DNA of 64,000 bases from Pyxicephalus adspersus. Taxonomy: Eukaryota > Chordata > Amphibia > Anura > Pyxicephalidae. Location of the stretch: contig NC_092859.1 in assembly GCF_032062135.1 (NCBI RefSeq), positions 47,349,494 through 47,413,493 on the forward strand, written 5' to 3'. The notes beneath the pieces were generated by a model. The model did not search any database and was not told the DNA's origin. It was given only the letters and a program-made list of their open reading frames with translations. This document shows, in pieces, positions 38,656 through 51,370 of this stretch (the first letter of the stretch is position 1; each line of letters opens with the position of its first letter). The position numbers and the translations under genes are program-made.

Positions 38656-40192
38656 TATGGAATTATCACTGTGATATGAAGGATGGGCATAAGATTCAAG
38701 ATCCAAAAAAGAAAGATGAGAGGGCACTCATTTTATATATTATATAATACATCCATTTATTGTCAATTTTACAAAAAAAGTTATTTTGCATTCATGCCAA
38801 TGCTTTCTCAATTTCCTGCCCAACACAGGTCTTCTTCATCCCTCTACCTCTACATATAAAGTGCCCCCATCCTTTGCCCCCCATCTTCAGATGTATATTG
38901 CGCTCTCCACCTGGAATACGTTTAATGGATATACTACAGGTGGGGCAATTCATATCTGTATTTATAAGTTATCCTTTGACCCATGGTGTATCAGGCACCC
39001 AGTACCCTGCTCAGTTATTACACAACTTCAATCATTGTGGTATTTCAGTTTTTCATTTTTAAACCTTGGATCTCATACAATTCACACTTTTTAGAATAAA
39101 GAGACTAACTTTTTCTTGCATTATAAGAGCACCGGTTCTGTTTCACTAATAAATCATTTTGGGATCCCAAAGAACCAATTCTTCATAGGAGATCAGTTTT
39201 CTTGTTTTTGGACTTATTATTCCTTTGTCCATGTTTATCACCAGATATTAATCTTGGGGCTCCCACCCTAGATATGACTTTTATGAAATGTTCTGATCCT
39301 GTTTTATGGATTGTCTTCCTAACCCAATATAATCTGCATGTGCATATTATGATAATATAGACAACATGTGTCCTCCTCTAATGTAATGTGTATATTCTCC
39401 TAAAAGGACAACTTACCTGGGTTGACATGAAGGCAGCATGAGGTACACTTCTCCAGCACTGACGCTTAATAAATAAATTTGTAGTGCTGAATAAAAGTAA
39501 TAGACAATTTTCAGCTGGCTGCTCAGTTTATCTAGAAACTTTGGATAGAAAGTAATGAAATCTCTCCAAAATAAGAGGACTCCTATTGTGGACATTTGCC
39601 ACCTGATCAAGTGTCACTGTTGGAGACATCACTTTGTTTTTCTGTGCATTGCTCCCCCGTGGAATGTCATGTATAGAGTATAGAGGGCATCAAGGAATCT
39701 TGACATCCAGATCTGCTCTGTTAGCTGTATACATATATATCTTTCCTTAGACCTATTTCCTTCCTTATCTTTCCTTAGACCTATGCCAGAAGCAAACTAT
39801 TCTGTTCATTATTTAGCAGCTGGCACTATGGCAAGCACTGGTTCTTAAAGGTTCTCTGCATGCACCTGGCTCCCATGCTTACTATTCCAAACCCAACTTG
39901 GCTTTTTTGCTGGTTAGCCCAGGTGCTGAACTTTTAGAATGATGGTGCTAAGAACACAATCTGACTTGGATCAAATCTGTTTGGAATGGTTAAGAAATCT
40001 GACTGTGTTAAGTATTTTTTTTATGATACATATTATACCTGTCAATTACAGGTGGAGTACAGCTCAGCTGTCATCATCTGGTGGCCTACTATACTTGTCA
40101 ATGGTATTGTAATGTCAGATTGGATTGCTCAGATTCTGATTCAATGTTAAAAGAGCTTTGATTTAAGTCAAAATCAACTCGGATTGGAACTA
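38656..40192. other. Intergenic between securin copies A and B
   Basis: 38816-39080 is similar in word order to 57110-57590 upstream of copy C (ATCCTTTGCCCCCC, CTTTGACCCATGGTGTATCAGG, AGTACCCTGCTC, CCTTGGATCTC), so it belongs to the duplicated unit. The rest is unrecognised. Confidence 0.55.
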
Positions 40193-41500
40193 TATTATTA
40201 TTATTATTATTATTAATATTATTATTAATAATAAACAAGATTTATATATTGCAAACATATTACGCAGCGCTGTACATTAAATAGGGGTTGCAAATGACAG
40301 ATACACACAGTGACACAAGAGGGGAGGACCCTACCCCAAAGAGCTTACAATTTAGTAGGTGGGGGAATTTACACACAATAATGAGAGATATGTATATTGG
40401 TGGAAAGTAGTGACGGTTTCAAAAGACAGAATAAGATGGGTAGGCAAGTTTGAAAAAATGGGTTTTGAGTGTTCTTTTAAATGAGCAGAAAGTAGGAGCA
40501 AGCCGAATAGGATGAGGGAGACCATTGCAGAGAGTTGGGGCAGCTCTAGAAAAGTCTTGTATCCATGCGTGTTATGAGGTTATGAGTGGGGAAGTCATTA
40601 CACACAATAGGAGGGAAGATTTGGAGTGGTGGGAAATAGTGAGGGTTTAGAACAGCGGTCGCCAATCGGCAGAAACTGCAAGCTGCATACCATTTCCCTT
40701 GTATGGATCCAAGGCTCAGGGATGTGGACGGGATCTGGCATCATGACATCACTAAAGGGGAAGTTCCTCCCCCTTTGAGTTACACCCGGCTCCCCGCACA
40801 TGCGTGGTCTGGAGCTGGTAAATTTAGTGGTCCCCCGGTCCGAAAAGGTTGGCGACCACTGGTTTAGATGACAGAAAATTTAAAAGTTTGAAAAAATGGG
40901 TTTTGAGTGCTCTTTTAAATGAACAGAAAGTAGTAGCAAGCCAAATAGGACGAGGAAGACCATTCCAGAGAGTCGGGGCAGCTCTAGGTTTTTTTCTTAT
41001 TCTTATTGTGTCTTAACTCACACGGTTGTGTGAAAGGGGTTTTGGCTGTTTAAAAGAACACATATGGAAGTAAGCTGTTATTGTCTTCAGCTCTAGAAAA
41101 GTCTTGGGAGTGTGATGAGGTTATGAGTGAGGAAGTCATCAGTAGTCATTGGAGGAGGAAGGAGAGCGGCTTGGGGAGTATTTTACTACCAGGTGAGAAA
41201 TGTAAAAATGGCAAGTACTGTGGAGGGATTTGAAGGCAAAGCACAGGAGCTTGAATTTGATTCTAAGTTTAGAGAAGTTGTGGATAGACTTTAGTTTATT
41301 ACAGACAGATCTGGCAATCCATAGACTGCCAGATAAAGGAAGAAAGAACCTATGAGTAGTGTGAATACGTATGAGGTTAGAAGGAGGGCGAATCTTGCTG
41401 TGTGTGTAAGAAAGCAGGAGAGCACAGGAACAGTCAGGAGAGGGTTAACAGACTGGGGAGGAGGAGAGGAAATAGAGTCAGCAAAGAGTGCTGGGTATAT
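40193..41500 (+). repeat. Long R1-family element with internal duplication and nested insertions
   Basis: Starts with (ATT)n, then CAAGATTTATATATTGCAAA, GCAGCGCTGTACATTAAATAGG, GAGGACCCTACCCCAAAGAGC, and continues far past the short copies. A segment with GTTTGAAAAAATGGGTTTTGAG and GAGCAGAAAGTAGGAGCAAGCC (about 40447-40560) is repeated at about 40886-40990. A hAT MITE sits at 40653-40861. A further insertion of about 100 bp near 40988-41090 is flanked by CAGCTCTAG on both sides. The tail (GGCTTGGGGAGTATTTTACTACCAGG, GGAGCTTGAATTTGATTCTAAG in parts) is probably the 3' part of the same family. Confidence 0.7.
40653..40861. mobile_element. hAT-like MITE nested in R1 element
   Basis: Terminal repeats CAGCGGTCGCCAA and TTGGCGACCACTG are inverted copies with one mismatch. 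It is flanked by GTTTAGAA (40645-40652) and GTTTAGAT (40862-40869), 7 of 8 matching. 209 bp, GC-rich and non-coding. Confidence 0.88.
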
Positions 41501-41923
41501 AATATATTGTAATAGATATTTGTGAATCACAGGAATACATTAGAACTTATTAAACTGAAGTCTGTGTGAGTGGCAGCTGTAGTATAGGCTTGTCAGCTGG
41601 TTGAGTCCCGATGTGGAACAGGATGAATCAGTCAGCGAGGTGGCTTGTTAAAAAAGCAGTTCAGGACGGTAGCAGCAGAGGTTGTGTTGGAGTCCAGGTG
41701 GATACCTAATGCTGAATCACTCCCAAACCATGACATGGGAGTTGCAGAGTGTAATTATGTGTCAAATCCTGTTCCAATTCCCTGGATTAATTCTCAAAGC
41801 ACTTATATTATGGCACTATATGACCACATTAGCTGGAACTTTTACACATTAAAGGGGGGGGTTGCCCAGGAATGTTTAGTGGCAGCCATGGTGGCTCATT
41901 CCCTGCATACACTGGCCTCGATT

Positions 41924-42130
41924 TTATTATTATTATTATTAATAAACAGGATTTATATAGCAGCAACATATTACGCAGCGCTGTACAATAAATAGGGATT
42001 GCAAATGACAGACTAATACAGACAGTGATACAGGAGAGGACCCTGCCCCGAAGAGCTTACAATCTAGTAGGTGGGGGAATTTCACACACAATAGGATGGG
42101 AAATATGTAGTGGTGGGAAGTAGTGGTATA
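41924..42130 (+). repeat. R1 SINE-like repeat
   Basis: (TTA)n, AATAAACAGGATTTATATAG, CAGCAACATATTACGCAGCG, CTGTACAATAAATAGGG, GCAAATGACAGACTAATACA, GAGGACCCTGCCCCGAAGAG, TTACAATCTAGTAGGTGGGG. A good reference copy of the family. Confidence 0.9.
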
Positions 42131-42775
42131 GGGAGAATTATGGCATGTTTAAAAGCTGAGGGGTATTTACCAGTAGAAAGGGAGAGGTTGAAGTCATCAT
42201 CCAGTAAAAACAAGAATGGCCTAATTTCTCAGACACTCTAAAAAATTAACACATAGACAATAATTTCCAGGTATGGCAGAGTGTGCATGACAGCAGAGAA
42301 AGTCACATACAACACACACACTGATTGATCTGGAACCTAGGCAGAGTTTGACTGTTCTAATGCATCAACTTTTAAGCTTATAGGAGAACCTGTCTGTTAG
42401 CTCCCTGGGACAGGAGAACTCAGCAGACTGGATAGGGACAGTCATTACTCTAAACAGGCCACAGCTTCTTTACTTTGCATGACCAGACAGTGGGGAAAGA
42501 CTAGAGTTGCTGAGTAATCACAAGCAGGACAAAGGAGTTACTGGTAAAAGTAACTAAACATAAGATTTATGTCCTAGAAATGGTCTTAAAGTTTTTCTAA
42601 GATGTATTGCAGCCTTTCCCAACCTTTTTACCATGAGGGGACTAATCACTATATTCTCAGCTCAGAGTACATTATTATGGTAGTCAGTAGGAAGCTTTTA
42701 ACATCGTTTTCCCATTTACTCTTACTTCTGTTTTTCTCTGCCCTTATCACTCTACGGACACCTACTTTAAAATAT

Positions 42776-42945
42776 ACAGTGGCCCCAGAAGTATTCAGAC
42801 CCCCTTTTTTTTTTTTTTTTTTTTATGTAGCAGCCAGAAGCTAAAATCATTGAACTTTTTTTTTCTCTTCTCATCAAGATTCACTCCATGCCCCATAATG
42901 ACAAAATGAAAACAGAATGTTAGAAAACTGAAATGCTTTCTAAAG
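42776..42945. mobile_element. Tc1/mariner terminal fragment
   Basis: TACAGTGGCCCCAGAAGTATTCAGACCCC at the left (written here in part: CAGAAGTATTCAGACCCC), then ATGCCCCATAATGACAAAAT and GAAAACAGAATGTTAGAAAA. This is the end of a common vertebrate Tc1-like family (recognised from general knowledge). Only one end is seen. A hAT-like start, GCAGCCTTTCCCAACC, lies just upstream at about 42609. Confidence 0.55.
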
Positions 42946-43431
42946 CCACTTATGCTCGAGCCAACAGTGGTTAGATTGTGAGGGACAGTTAGTGGGATGT
43001 TGGCACTAAATAACTACTGGCCAATAATAACCAGCAAAAGGACAGAGGAAATTAGATAAGCAATAAGGCTTTGGAAATGTATAATACATACACATGCCAT
43101 TTGGCAGCCCCACTAAATTCAAGATTATTCATGCTGCATGATTCAGGAATAATAATCCTTGCTGCCGCAGTGTTATGTGTAGGGCAATTTGTACAAATAC
43201 CATAAAATGAAAGCCCTAAGCTCAGGCAGGGGTCAGGTCTGCCAATGTTTTGAGAGGGGTATCCTGAAGTCTCAGTTCCACATGAAAAACCCATAAGGGA
43301 AGATTCAGATTCTTACAAAGGCCTATTCCTAAACTGACCCTACAAAGATACCACCTTGCTCATGCAAAAAGCAACATTGGTGAAGGATTATGAAAATATT
43401 AAGCAACAGACAGCTGTATTAAAAAAGCAAT

Positions 43432-43437
43432 TTTATT
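43432..43437 (-). terminator. Polyadenylation signal, securin copy B
   Basis: AATAAA on the - strand, 52 bases after the stop, in the same TTTAAATAAAA context as the other copies. Confidence 0.7.
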
Positions 43438-43488
43438 TAAAAGTTTTATAAACAAAAAGTAAAACCATACAAAAAAAAATAAATCAAA

Positions 43489-46400
43489 CTAACATGTAAT
43501 CTGGGGCAGGTCAAGTGTGATCTCATCAAGGGTTGAGAAGAATGATGGAAGTGTGCTTGACATGTCTGAAGACAAAATAAATAAAAACAAATATCAAAAA
43601 CATTATAGTAAAAATTTGTTAATACAAAATTACACATAAAACTGTAGCTGGATTACACACATCTATATAAATATAATATAGCCTTAACCCATTGCAGCAA
43701 TTAATCGCTGGTTCCAATAGTCAAAATAACCTGGCAGCTTCGATACTCAAAAAGCTCCTTGCCTCCCAAGTACATCCTAGTCATTGCCAATAGCATTCCA
43801 AATATTTGTTGCATACATGTCTACCGTAGGATGAATTATCTTAAATATAAGACCATTCCTTCTAGTATGTTTTAAAAACTAGACCACCGAACAGCCTGAT
43901 GATTCTTATATCACAAAACTGAACAAATATTATTACATGAAGATCTATTCTTCAAATGCGGGAGGGGGGTGGAACCCTCCCATATTTTCATTACAAATGC
44001 ATCCTATTAGTCTATTACACCATACTTTAGAGGGAGGCAGGTCTTATCCACCTATAGTATACAAAACACTTTGCAATTTATAAAACCAATTGCTAGACCT
44101 CCATGTTCTTGTGAGAATTATAGTTGTGTTATAGTACAAGGTAGATGCATTTTTCAGCTTTCTACGCCATTTCTATCTGCAGATGGAACTGCAAAATCAT
44201 TGCTTTAAGTTACTGCCAAGTGATCACTGTGGCTTTTGCTCTAAACCTTTCAGCAGTTTCAATACATTTGTCTCATTGAACCCAAGGCTCTGTATTGTAT
44301 ATGTTGTCCATAAGGAAGGGTAGGTCTCTATTTTCCTTCCAAGAGCTCCAAACCCTTCCCACTATTCAAAACTAAAGTAAAGATGTGAAACTATATTACA
44401 GTAAAATACCAACCTGACTCCCAGCCAAATACTGGAACATCCATTGGAGCTGGCTCTGGTGTCAAAGCATCAAACTTAGCTGCATCATTCTCATGCACAA
44501 AGAGTGGAACTCCAGCAAGGTAGAGATGGCTCAGCTTGTGCTCTTCTGGGACATCAAAAAATTCAAAATCTACAAAGAAAAATAAAAAAAAGTGTTGCTG
44601 GGCAAACTACTTATGACAATTACTTATAGATCAGGCAGCTTGCGTTCTGTAGTACCAATGTGTTAAGACATTTTTTAACACATTGTAAATCCCTAGCAGA
44701 CTTTCCAACTCCCTTTATGCAACAAATCATGAACTGCAGTTATAAAAGATTAGAATTGGCTAAATATTTGCGTGTCTTACTTGTGGTGAAGCATTGGCAA
44801 TACAAGATTAGGTGTTTGAAGGATCCTTAGCAAATTCAGTCACTTTGCCCCTTGTGTACAAGAACACCATTCAATACTTTTCAACCTTGACAAATTGTGA
44901 AGGGTCAGAGCATGTCAGGTTTGTCACCTTTGTGTAATCTAAAGTATTACAATTTTTACTCGGCTGGGAGAAAGGAGAGATATCCCAATGGAGGAAGAAG
45001 TTGTGTTGATCTTTCAAGAAGTATTTCCCCACAGCCGTTTAAGACTGTGGCAGGAAACGATTAAGAGACAAAACGAATCTGGTTCCAACCTTTCTCTGGG
45101 AATTCGTAGGAGATGCACCAACCCCAGCAATGCATTCTGCTACATCTGATTTTTGGCCATGTCCTGAGGTTTCTGAGAGACATTCACCCTGCTACAGACT
45201 ATTTGCTTGTAACATCATACCAAGCTACAGTATTGCAGTCACAGTGATTACTGGAGCAGAGAAACCAAAGTCATCCTTTCCCTGACAGTCTGGTTATCAG
45301 CCAAAACTTGTTATATTTTTTTTTAGGATATTGTGACATGATAGGCATTTGCCACATCACAGGAGGGATTAGTATGTTTAATGTATTCAATGAATAAGCA
45401 GGTTATGGAGGGAGGTGTTGGGAGTAAACACTTGCCTGATGGATCATAGGGAAAACACTTCTCAATCTCAGGGTAGCTTTGTTTTCTAGGCTTGACACAG
45501 GCTTCGGAAATCTGAAAATATAGAATATAGATATCACCATAAAAATAAGCGGTCATTTTTACAGACTATAGATTTGTTAAACATTACAAAGATTTTGGTC
45601 TCAACCCAAAAAGTTCTATTTGTTGACAGAGTTTAGTGTTACACATGTTCAGGTAACATTGTGTCCTCATTAGAAGTTGCTCCAAATTCTGACAAACTTC
45701 TTTCCGAAGAACTATGCCATGCAAATGTTGGGCATCAGCTAACTGTGGGAAATCTGTTCAATCAGCAATTTCACATTTAAAAATTCTGACCTGACTTTAA
45801 ACACCTTTCCTTACCTAACCTTCTATTAGGAGACACCTGTATACTCTCTAGCCTGTATCATGTATCACTCAGGTTTTTGAACTTCAGGTGCCTCTAAATA
45901 AAGTCTGTGGTGGCACAAATGCAAGTTATCTTGGCATGTGCTGAAATTGTTCATTGCCATAGACAAGAATCCATAACAAAGCTAGAACTTAAAGACAGGT
46001 GACAGAGCATCAAAACCTATTTGGCTTGTATAGCCATTTACATCTAGACGTTATAAGAAAGCATCTACATATCTGGTAAAAAAACATTTTTTATAAGAGT
46101 GGAAAGTTCAGAGCCAGTCAGAAGAGGATATATCTCCAGGTGAGGGGCAGAGGCTAGAACAACATTTTGCCTTGAATTACAGATCTGGTCACTTAAATTC
46201 GGATGACTGAAGCATAGTACCTGGTTGGTAACCGGTGCAGACTTCTTCACTTTCAGGGCACTTTTTTGGTTTGGAACAGCTGTGCTGACAACCTGCTTAT
46301 TGACAATTCCCAGAGCTTTCCTTGGTTTCACCGCAGCTCCAGAGCTGCTGAACACTTTCCCTGGCTGAGTTTTGAAGAGTGTTTTGGCTAAAAGGGAGGG

Positions 46401-47238
46401 AAAAAAATATTAACAAATGTGCATTTGAACTTCTACCATAGCCTTGTGGATTCTGAAATGCCAGCATTCCAGCACAAAAGATGACTGCACTATCAGGTAT
46501 GTTCCTGCTGCAATGAAATACCTGCCTGGTTGCATTTTTAAAAAATTATTCTCTGCTTTAAACTTCAGATACAACAGTTTATCTTTAATGCAGTGTTGAT
46601 TTTACTACCCAAGGGCCCCTAAGCTCCACTGATCTATACAAGTATGTTAAGCACAGAGCTGCAGTTCTAGTTAGTGCTCCATCTGAACATGGTCTATACC
46701 AGCACCAATCCTCATGTTCTGTCTCTGCTACCTCATCCTTCCCTTTGTGCCATTTACAAATCACAGTGATGCTGCAGCTGCACTTTTAAAAGTGTGTGTA
46801 AAAACCAAAATGACAACCAACATTAAAAAGAGAAGTGGGCAGCCTCCAGCCATACCAGCTCTAATCTATTGCTATAGTTGTTCCATTGGAAGGAAATGAC
46901 AACTTAGACACCACACTTTAGAGAGAGGACCATAACAAAAGGCACTATGGCTTCCAAATATGTAAATATATGCAACCGAAACCTGTTTTTAATGGCAACA
47001 GCTGAAGCCAATGGTCCCCTCCATCAAGACAACAAACAGATTTTTCCATGTAAACACAATAAGAAGCGGATAGGGGTAACTGTCCACAACACCCTCAGAG
47101 ATAGAGGATTAGGTGGATACAGACCGGAAATTGGCCACCAAATCACTCACCAGAATTGGTTTGTTTCAAGCGATCCTTAGAGAGGATAGTAGAAGCAACG
47201 TCTCCATTCTCCTGGTCAACAAAGATCACAGTTGCCAT
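43489..47238 (-). CDS. pttg1: Securin (PTTG1) copy B, 187 aa
   Basis: Separase inhibitor paralogue. Coding exons: 47151-47238, 46221-46387, 45436-45511, 44414-44569 and 43489-43565, total 188 in-frame codons with stop. Exon sizes 88, 167, 76, 156 and 77; phases match copy A. The third coding exon again uses a GC donor (CAG|GCAAGT). Its first exon differs from copy A at three residues only (MATVIFVDQENGDVASTILS shared). QEN stands in the KEN position; D-box RKALGIVN is followed by KQVVSTAVP; pseudosubstrate segment SYPEIEKCFPYDP; then FEFFDVPEEHKLSHL (F where the others have T), GVPLFVHEN, LTPEPAPMDVPVFGWES, LPSFFSTLDEITLDL, end PQITC. No frame break seen. Confidence 0.95.
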
Positions 47239-48024
47239 GTTTCACTTTATTTAAAACTGGAAAAAAAATGACAACATTTATAATGGTAGATTCAGAAAAG
47301 GACAATCAGTACTTTAATTAGAAATTCCCCTATTTATCAGGCAGAAGTTTAGTTGAAGAAATTATGTTGTAGTGGTGTATGTGGTCCAGTCATGATGTAA
47401 TTAGGACATTAAACACCACCACATCAATATTGTGGACAATAGAATGTGGCAGGTTGATATTTGGTGACAATCATGTTAATCTCCAGATTTTACTTAGACC
47501 TGATATACATGGAGAGGAGCAGCTATGCCCACTTAGACCTATAACCCTCCCATTAGGTGCATATGGCTGGTTGTGGTCTCATTATTACAGTCTGATCTGA
47601 TCGGTGTGGTTACCAGGAACAAAATGAAAAAGTCCCAAAGAGTTAGAAGCCTTGGACCCAGCATTGTCCCAGATTGTTTGCCCACCCAAGGGTGACTGAT
47701 CTGAGATTTCCTGGGTGTGGGTGGATAGTGACAATATTCAATGACAGGACAGACATCCCCAATAATTAGAGGGGAGGCAGAAAGCAGAGGAACTTAAGGA
47801 GGACCCTACCATCACCAACACTACCATAGATTCTATAACCCGACTCCTGGTTTATATTAATCCATGTACAGACCTAAAACCTTCTTACCTCACAGGAAAA
47901 AGTATAAGAAGATTACACAGAGCACAGGAATAGAATTCACACCTAACCTCACAGTACTAGCACAGAGGCAGGCAGACACCCAGGCAAGGCAGCACTCCCC
48001 TCACACAGCCATCCTCTCTCTTAC

Positions 48025-48075
48025 CTGTGAAGACTCAGAGTACACCAAACACAGTTACCTGTAGTGGTTGCTCAC
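48025..48075 (-). other. Probable non-coding first exon, securin copy B
   Basis: Donor ACAG|GTAAGAG after 48025 on the - strand aligns with the donors in A and C. A second possible donor (CAG|GTAACT) lies at about 48057. The 5' limit is estimated. Confidence 0.55.
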
Positions 48076-48083
48076 CTGCCAGC

Positions 48084-48200
48084 TCTTAAAATCACAAGCT
48101 CCTCTCTGATTGGCTAATTAGTCAAACCCTTAATCGTCCTCTTGTTTGTATTGGATGAGGGTCAGGGCATTGCCGCACCTGATTTGCGGAGATCACACGT
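48084..48200 (-). promoter_or_regulatory. Promoter of securin copy B: two CCAAT boxes, middle one lost
   Basis: CCAAT on the - strand at 48109-48113 and 48150-48154, now 41 bases apart (61 in A and C). The middle box of A and C (ATTGG on +) reads ATTAG here, next to a deletion of about 20 bases. GATTTTAAGA (48084-48091 core) is kept. Upstream homology to A and C continues to about 48350 but is interrupted by an expanded (TA)n at 48262-48290. Confidence 0.6.
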
Positions 48201-48259
48201 CTAAGTGTTTATATTTCCAGCTGTCCCATAATAGGCTGCAATGGGGAAATTATCTGATC

Positions 48260-48290
<31 letters not shown>

Positions 48291-48364
48291 ATCACTGTGC
48301 TAGAATGACATTACTGGGAGGAGGCTACAGAGCTATAGGGGATCCATGGACAGACACACGCAAC

Positions 48365-51300
48365 TTCTGAGTAGTTATCCAGTTCTCTTTCCTCTCCCTT
48401 CTGTAGTCACTATTTAAAAAATGATCTTGGATTGTTCTATTTTTGGAAGGGAAATCCAGTTTTCTCTGCCAGTTTCCCATCTTTTTGTAACATATACCAT
48501 TGTCATGGATTACTTTTTAAATTTGGGTCTCTAGTGTAGAGTATCTAAGCTCAGGAAAGATATTGTCATGTCATTCTGTAATTATTACCACATTGTTGTG
48601 TATGATAATGCAAGTGGTGGAAGACCAAAAAAGTATTGTGGGGGAAAAAAATCATTGATCATTGGATTGAAGATAAAAGTGGATTTTGCTGCACTGTCAT
48701 GAATTTATTTTAGCCTACAAAATGGCAACTTTATCCTGACAAGCGCTATCAAAATGATAACATACTATATTGATACATTACCCCAATAAATGTCCTGAGA
48801 CCTGGGCTGTGATGTAAATCCACCGGTCTGAATGGATTTATGTCATGAGAAAATGTTTTCTGTGGCCCCAGTTCTGTAAAGAGGAATTCCAGTCCTTTCA
48901 TACATCTCCCAGGTGGGCAGTGCAATGAAATCTAAGCCAAGTATCCTTACATGGTGAACTTGATCTTCCTCTTGCAAATTAGAGGTGCCATGCAAATGCG
49001 ATCTAAGGTTCCTTTGCACGTTATATAAATATATAAATAGGCAAGTTCCATGGTTTTGTTCCACTTTAATGAAAAAGGCTTTACCAAAGGCATATTATTT
49101 TTAACCAGGCCAAGGGGGTTATGTCTTTTCCAATTTTCTCTACTACCAACTATTTCTAACTAATCTGACAAAGGTTTTTTATGCACACAAAAGTTAATCT
49201 AGAAAAAAATTGAAGAACTGGGATCTGTGTGTCTTTAATTTTGGTATAAAATAGTAAAACTCTGAAACATGACTACTTTGTGGACACACATATATGGAAT
49301 TATTTACAGGTCTGCTGACCATGGGAGTATCTGGTGTACCTAGTGGAAAAAACCAGGTCCTTTATTTTCAATAGCTCATTATATTTAGTGTACCTTTAAA
49401 ATCATGTGACTGAACAAGTATTCCCACAGCAACAGCTCTTCTTGTGGACCCAATTTGTAGACAAACAAGTGAAAGTGTGTACGTATGTGCCAAAGGATCA
49501 TGATAGTAATAGCGGATAAATAATCTTTAAAACGAAGTATTCAAACAAAGTAATGTAAAGCCAAAAATTGTTTGTTCTGCATAGTGTAGGAAATGATTAC
49601 AAGTGTTTGCCACATGCCCCAATTGGAAGACCAATTTTTTTTAGGATTCTCTTTATGCCAAGTAGCAGTGACAATATATTTAAAAAGTTTTTCATGTTTT
49701 TAACTGCTTATTTGAACAGTTGCATCAACCAAACATCTCTGGTAATTCCCACAAATCCCTACATAATTTAGGCAGATTCCAAGGAAGGTGAAAGAAAAAA
49801 AATTTGAATACTATATAGTGTCCCTTGAGTGACAGCCGAGTCTCCAGGGGCTGATGGAATCATAGCAACACTCCGCAGCAGTCTTAGGGCTTTCAGGTGT
49901 CTACACAAAACAGGTGACTATCAAAAAAAATAAATGCTATATACATTTTATTAGGAAGAATTTTAAAAGATATCATTTGGCAACAAGGTCTCCTCAAAGA
50001 AAAATCACTCACTTTATTAATGGTTGTGTTTTTGACTAGCACATAGTGGGTCATGGAAGAAAGGTTTAATGGGTAGGTATGTTTTTGGCATCATAGATTT
50101 TATTGAAAATATGTCATAAGCAGTTTTATGAAGATGTATATAGGTATATTCAAGAGGATAATATATAATTATGAGTGATATTATATCAGTGTATCCAAAC
50201 ATTTAATACAAGGTGTACAATACAAAGGAGTCTTTGAGCTTAGGTTAAAGTTATTCATTTGCTGTTACATTAAGCATCAAAAGTAAGGTATTGTATGGAT
50301 TATTTCAGTCCTTTTGGTCCATCCCCAGACTCCCCTTTACCATCTGCTGCTGTGTTCATTGTAGCTGCTGTTGATTATGGGCAAGGGGGATGATGATGAA
50401 TTAGGAAAACATGTAGGATTTATAACTTATGCTAGTGTTTTAACTATGGGGGGGGGGGGGGGGGGGGGGGGGGGGGGCGGAGAATACCTAAGTAATCTTT
50501 AGGTCACCTGTATTACTATATCCACAACTCACAGAACATAAAGTGTGGTCAGAAGGAAGAATGCCTCTGACATTGCTGGCCAGTGAGAGTAAGGTCATCC
50601 TTCCAGATCATCAAGAAGAAGATCATTGGTGACTGTTAAAGACCCAATAGGCACAAAATGTTCATTACTCAAGAAACCCCTAGCAACCTCTGGAGCAACT
50701 CTAGAGCCAAACACTGGTTTATGCATTTTATCAGCCTTTACATTTTGAATATATTTTAAAAACGCATGCATTTATGAGCTCTAGTTTATTTCCATTCCTT
50801 AGTAGAAGCTAAGTTTAGTGCCATAGCCAACAGAACTTCTTTTGGGCCCAGGTTATAATGACCGCAGCCCTGTGATGCTTCTCTGCATTGGCCTGCGGCA
50901 GTACACCCATACAACTAACTGACATTAGTAAACTGCTGATTGTTCATATTCCTGTATAATGTGTGCGCTACATTAACCTAGAAGATTGAAGCAGATCAGT
51001 TAATTCAAACAGTCCCCCAGAATAGACCAGGGGTGTTTCTTCATATGGAAGACAAATGCCCCCCACCCCTACCTTATTGATTCAAGATTGTTTTAGTAAC
51101 TGGAGTTTTTTTTTTTTTTTAAATTAAGCAGCATGGGTTACCAGTCTAGCAGCATAAGAATGATTATGTAGCAGATTATTAATTAAATTTCACACACCCC
51201 ATCTGACCACCATAACCATCAAGGGGGGGGGGGGGGGGATGGAGACAAACACTGGAAAGGCAGCTCTGAAGTCAGCAAACAGACAACTGGATAACAAAAA
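48365..51300. other. Intergenic between securin copies B and C
   Basis: Unlike the region upstream of A and C, I see no continued homology past about 48360. It contains a 30-base G run at 50448-50477 and a 16-base G run at 51223-51238. No gene is supported. Confidence 0.45.
50448..50477. repeat. (G)30 homopolymer
   Basis: Thirty consecutive G on the + strand, then CGG. Confidence 0.95.
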
Positions 51301-51307
51301 AATAAAA

Positions 51308-51313
51308 TTTATT
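51308..51313 (-). terminator. Polyadenylation signal, securin copy C
   Basis: AATAAA on the - strand in TTTAAATAAATTT, 58 bases after the stop. Context shared with the other copies. Confidence 0.7.
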
Positions 51314-51370
51314 TAAAAAAATATACAAGAGTAAAATACAACTTAATAAACTATGCTAAAAGGTCACCAT

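Noticed and set aside
42602..42844. 80-codon open frame on the + strand
   Set aside because: Crosses the end of a hAT-like fragment, a Tc1 terminus and a poly(T) tract; accidental.
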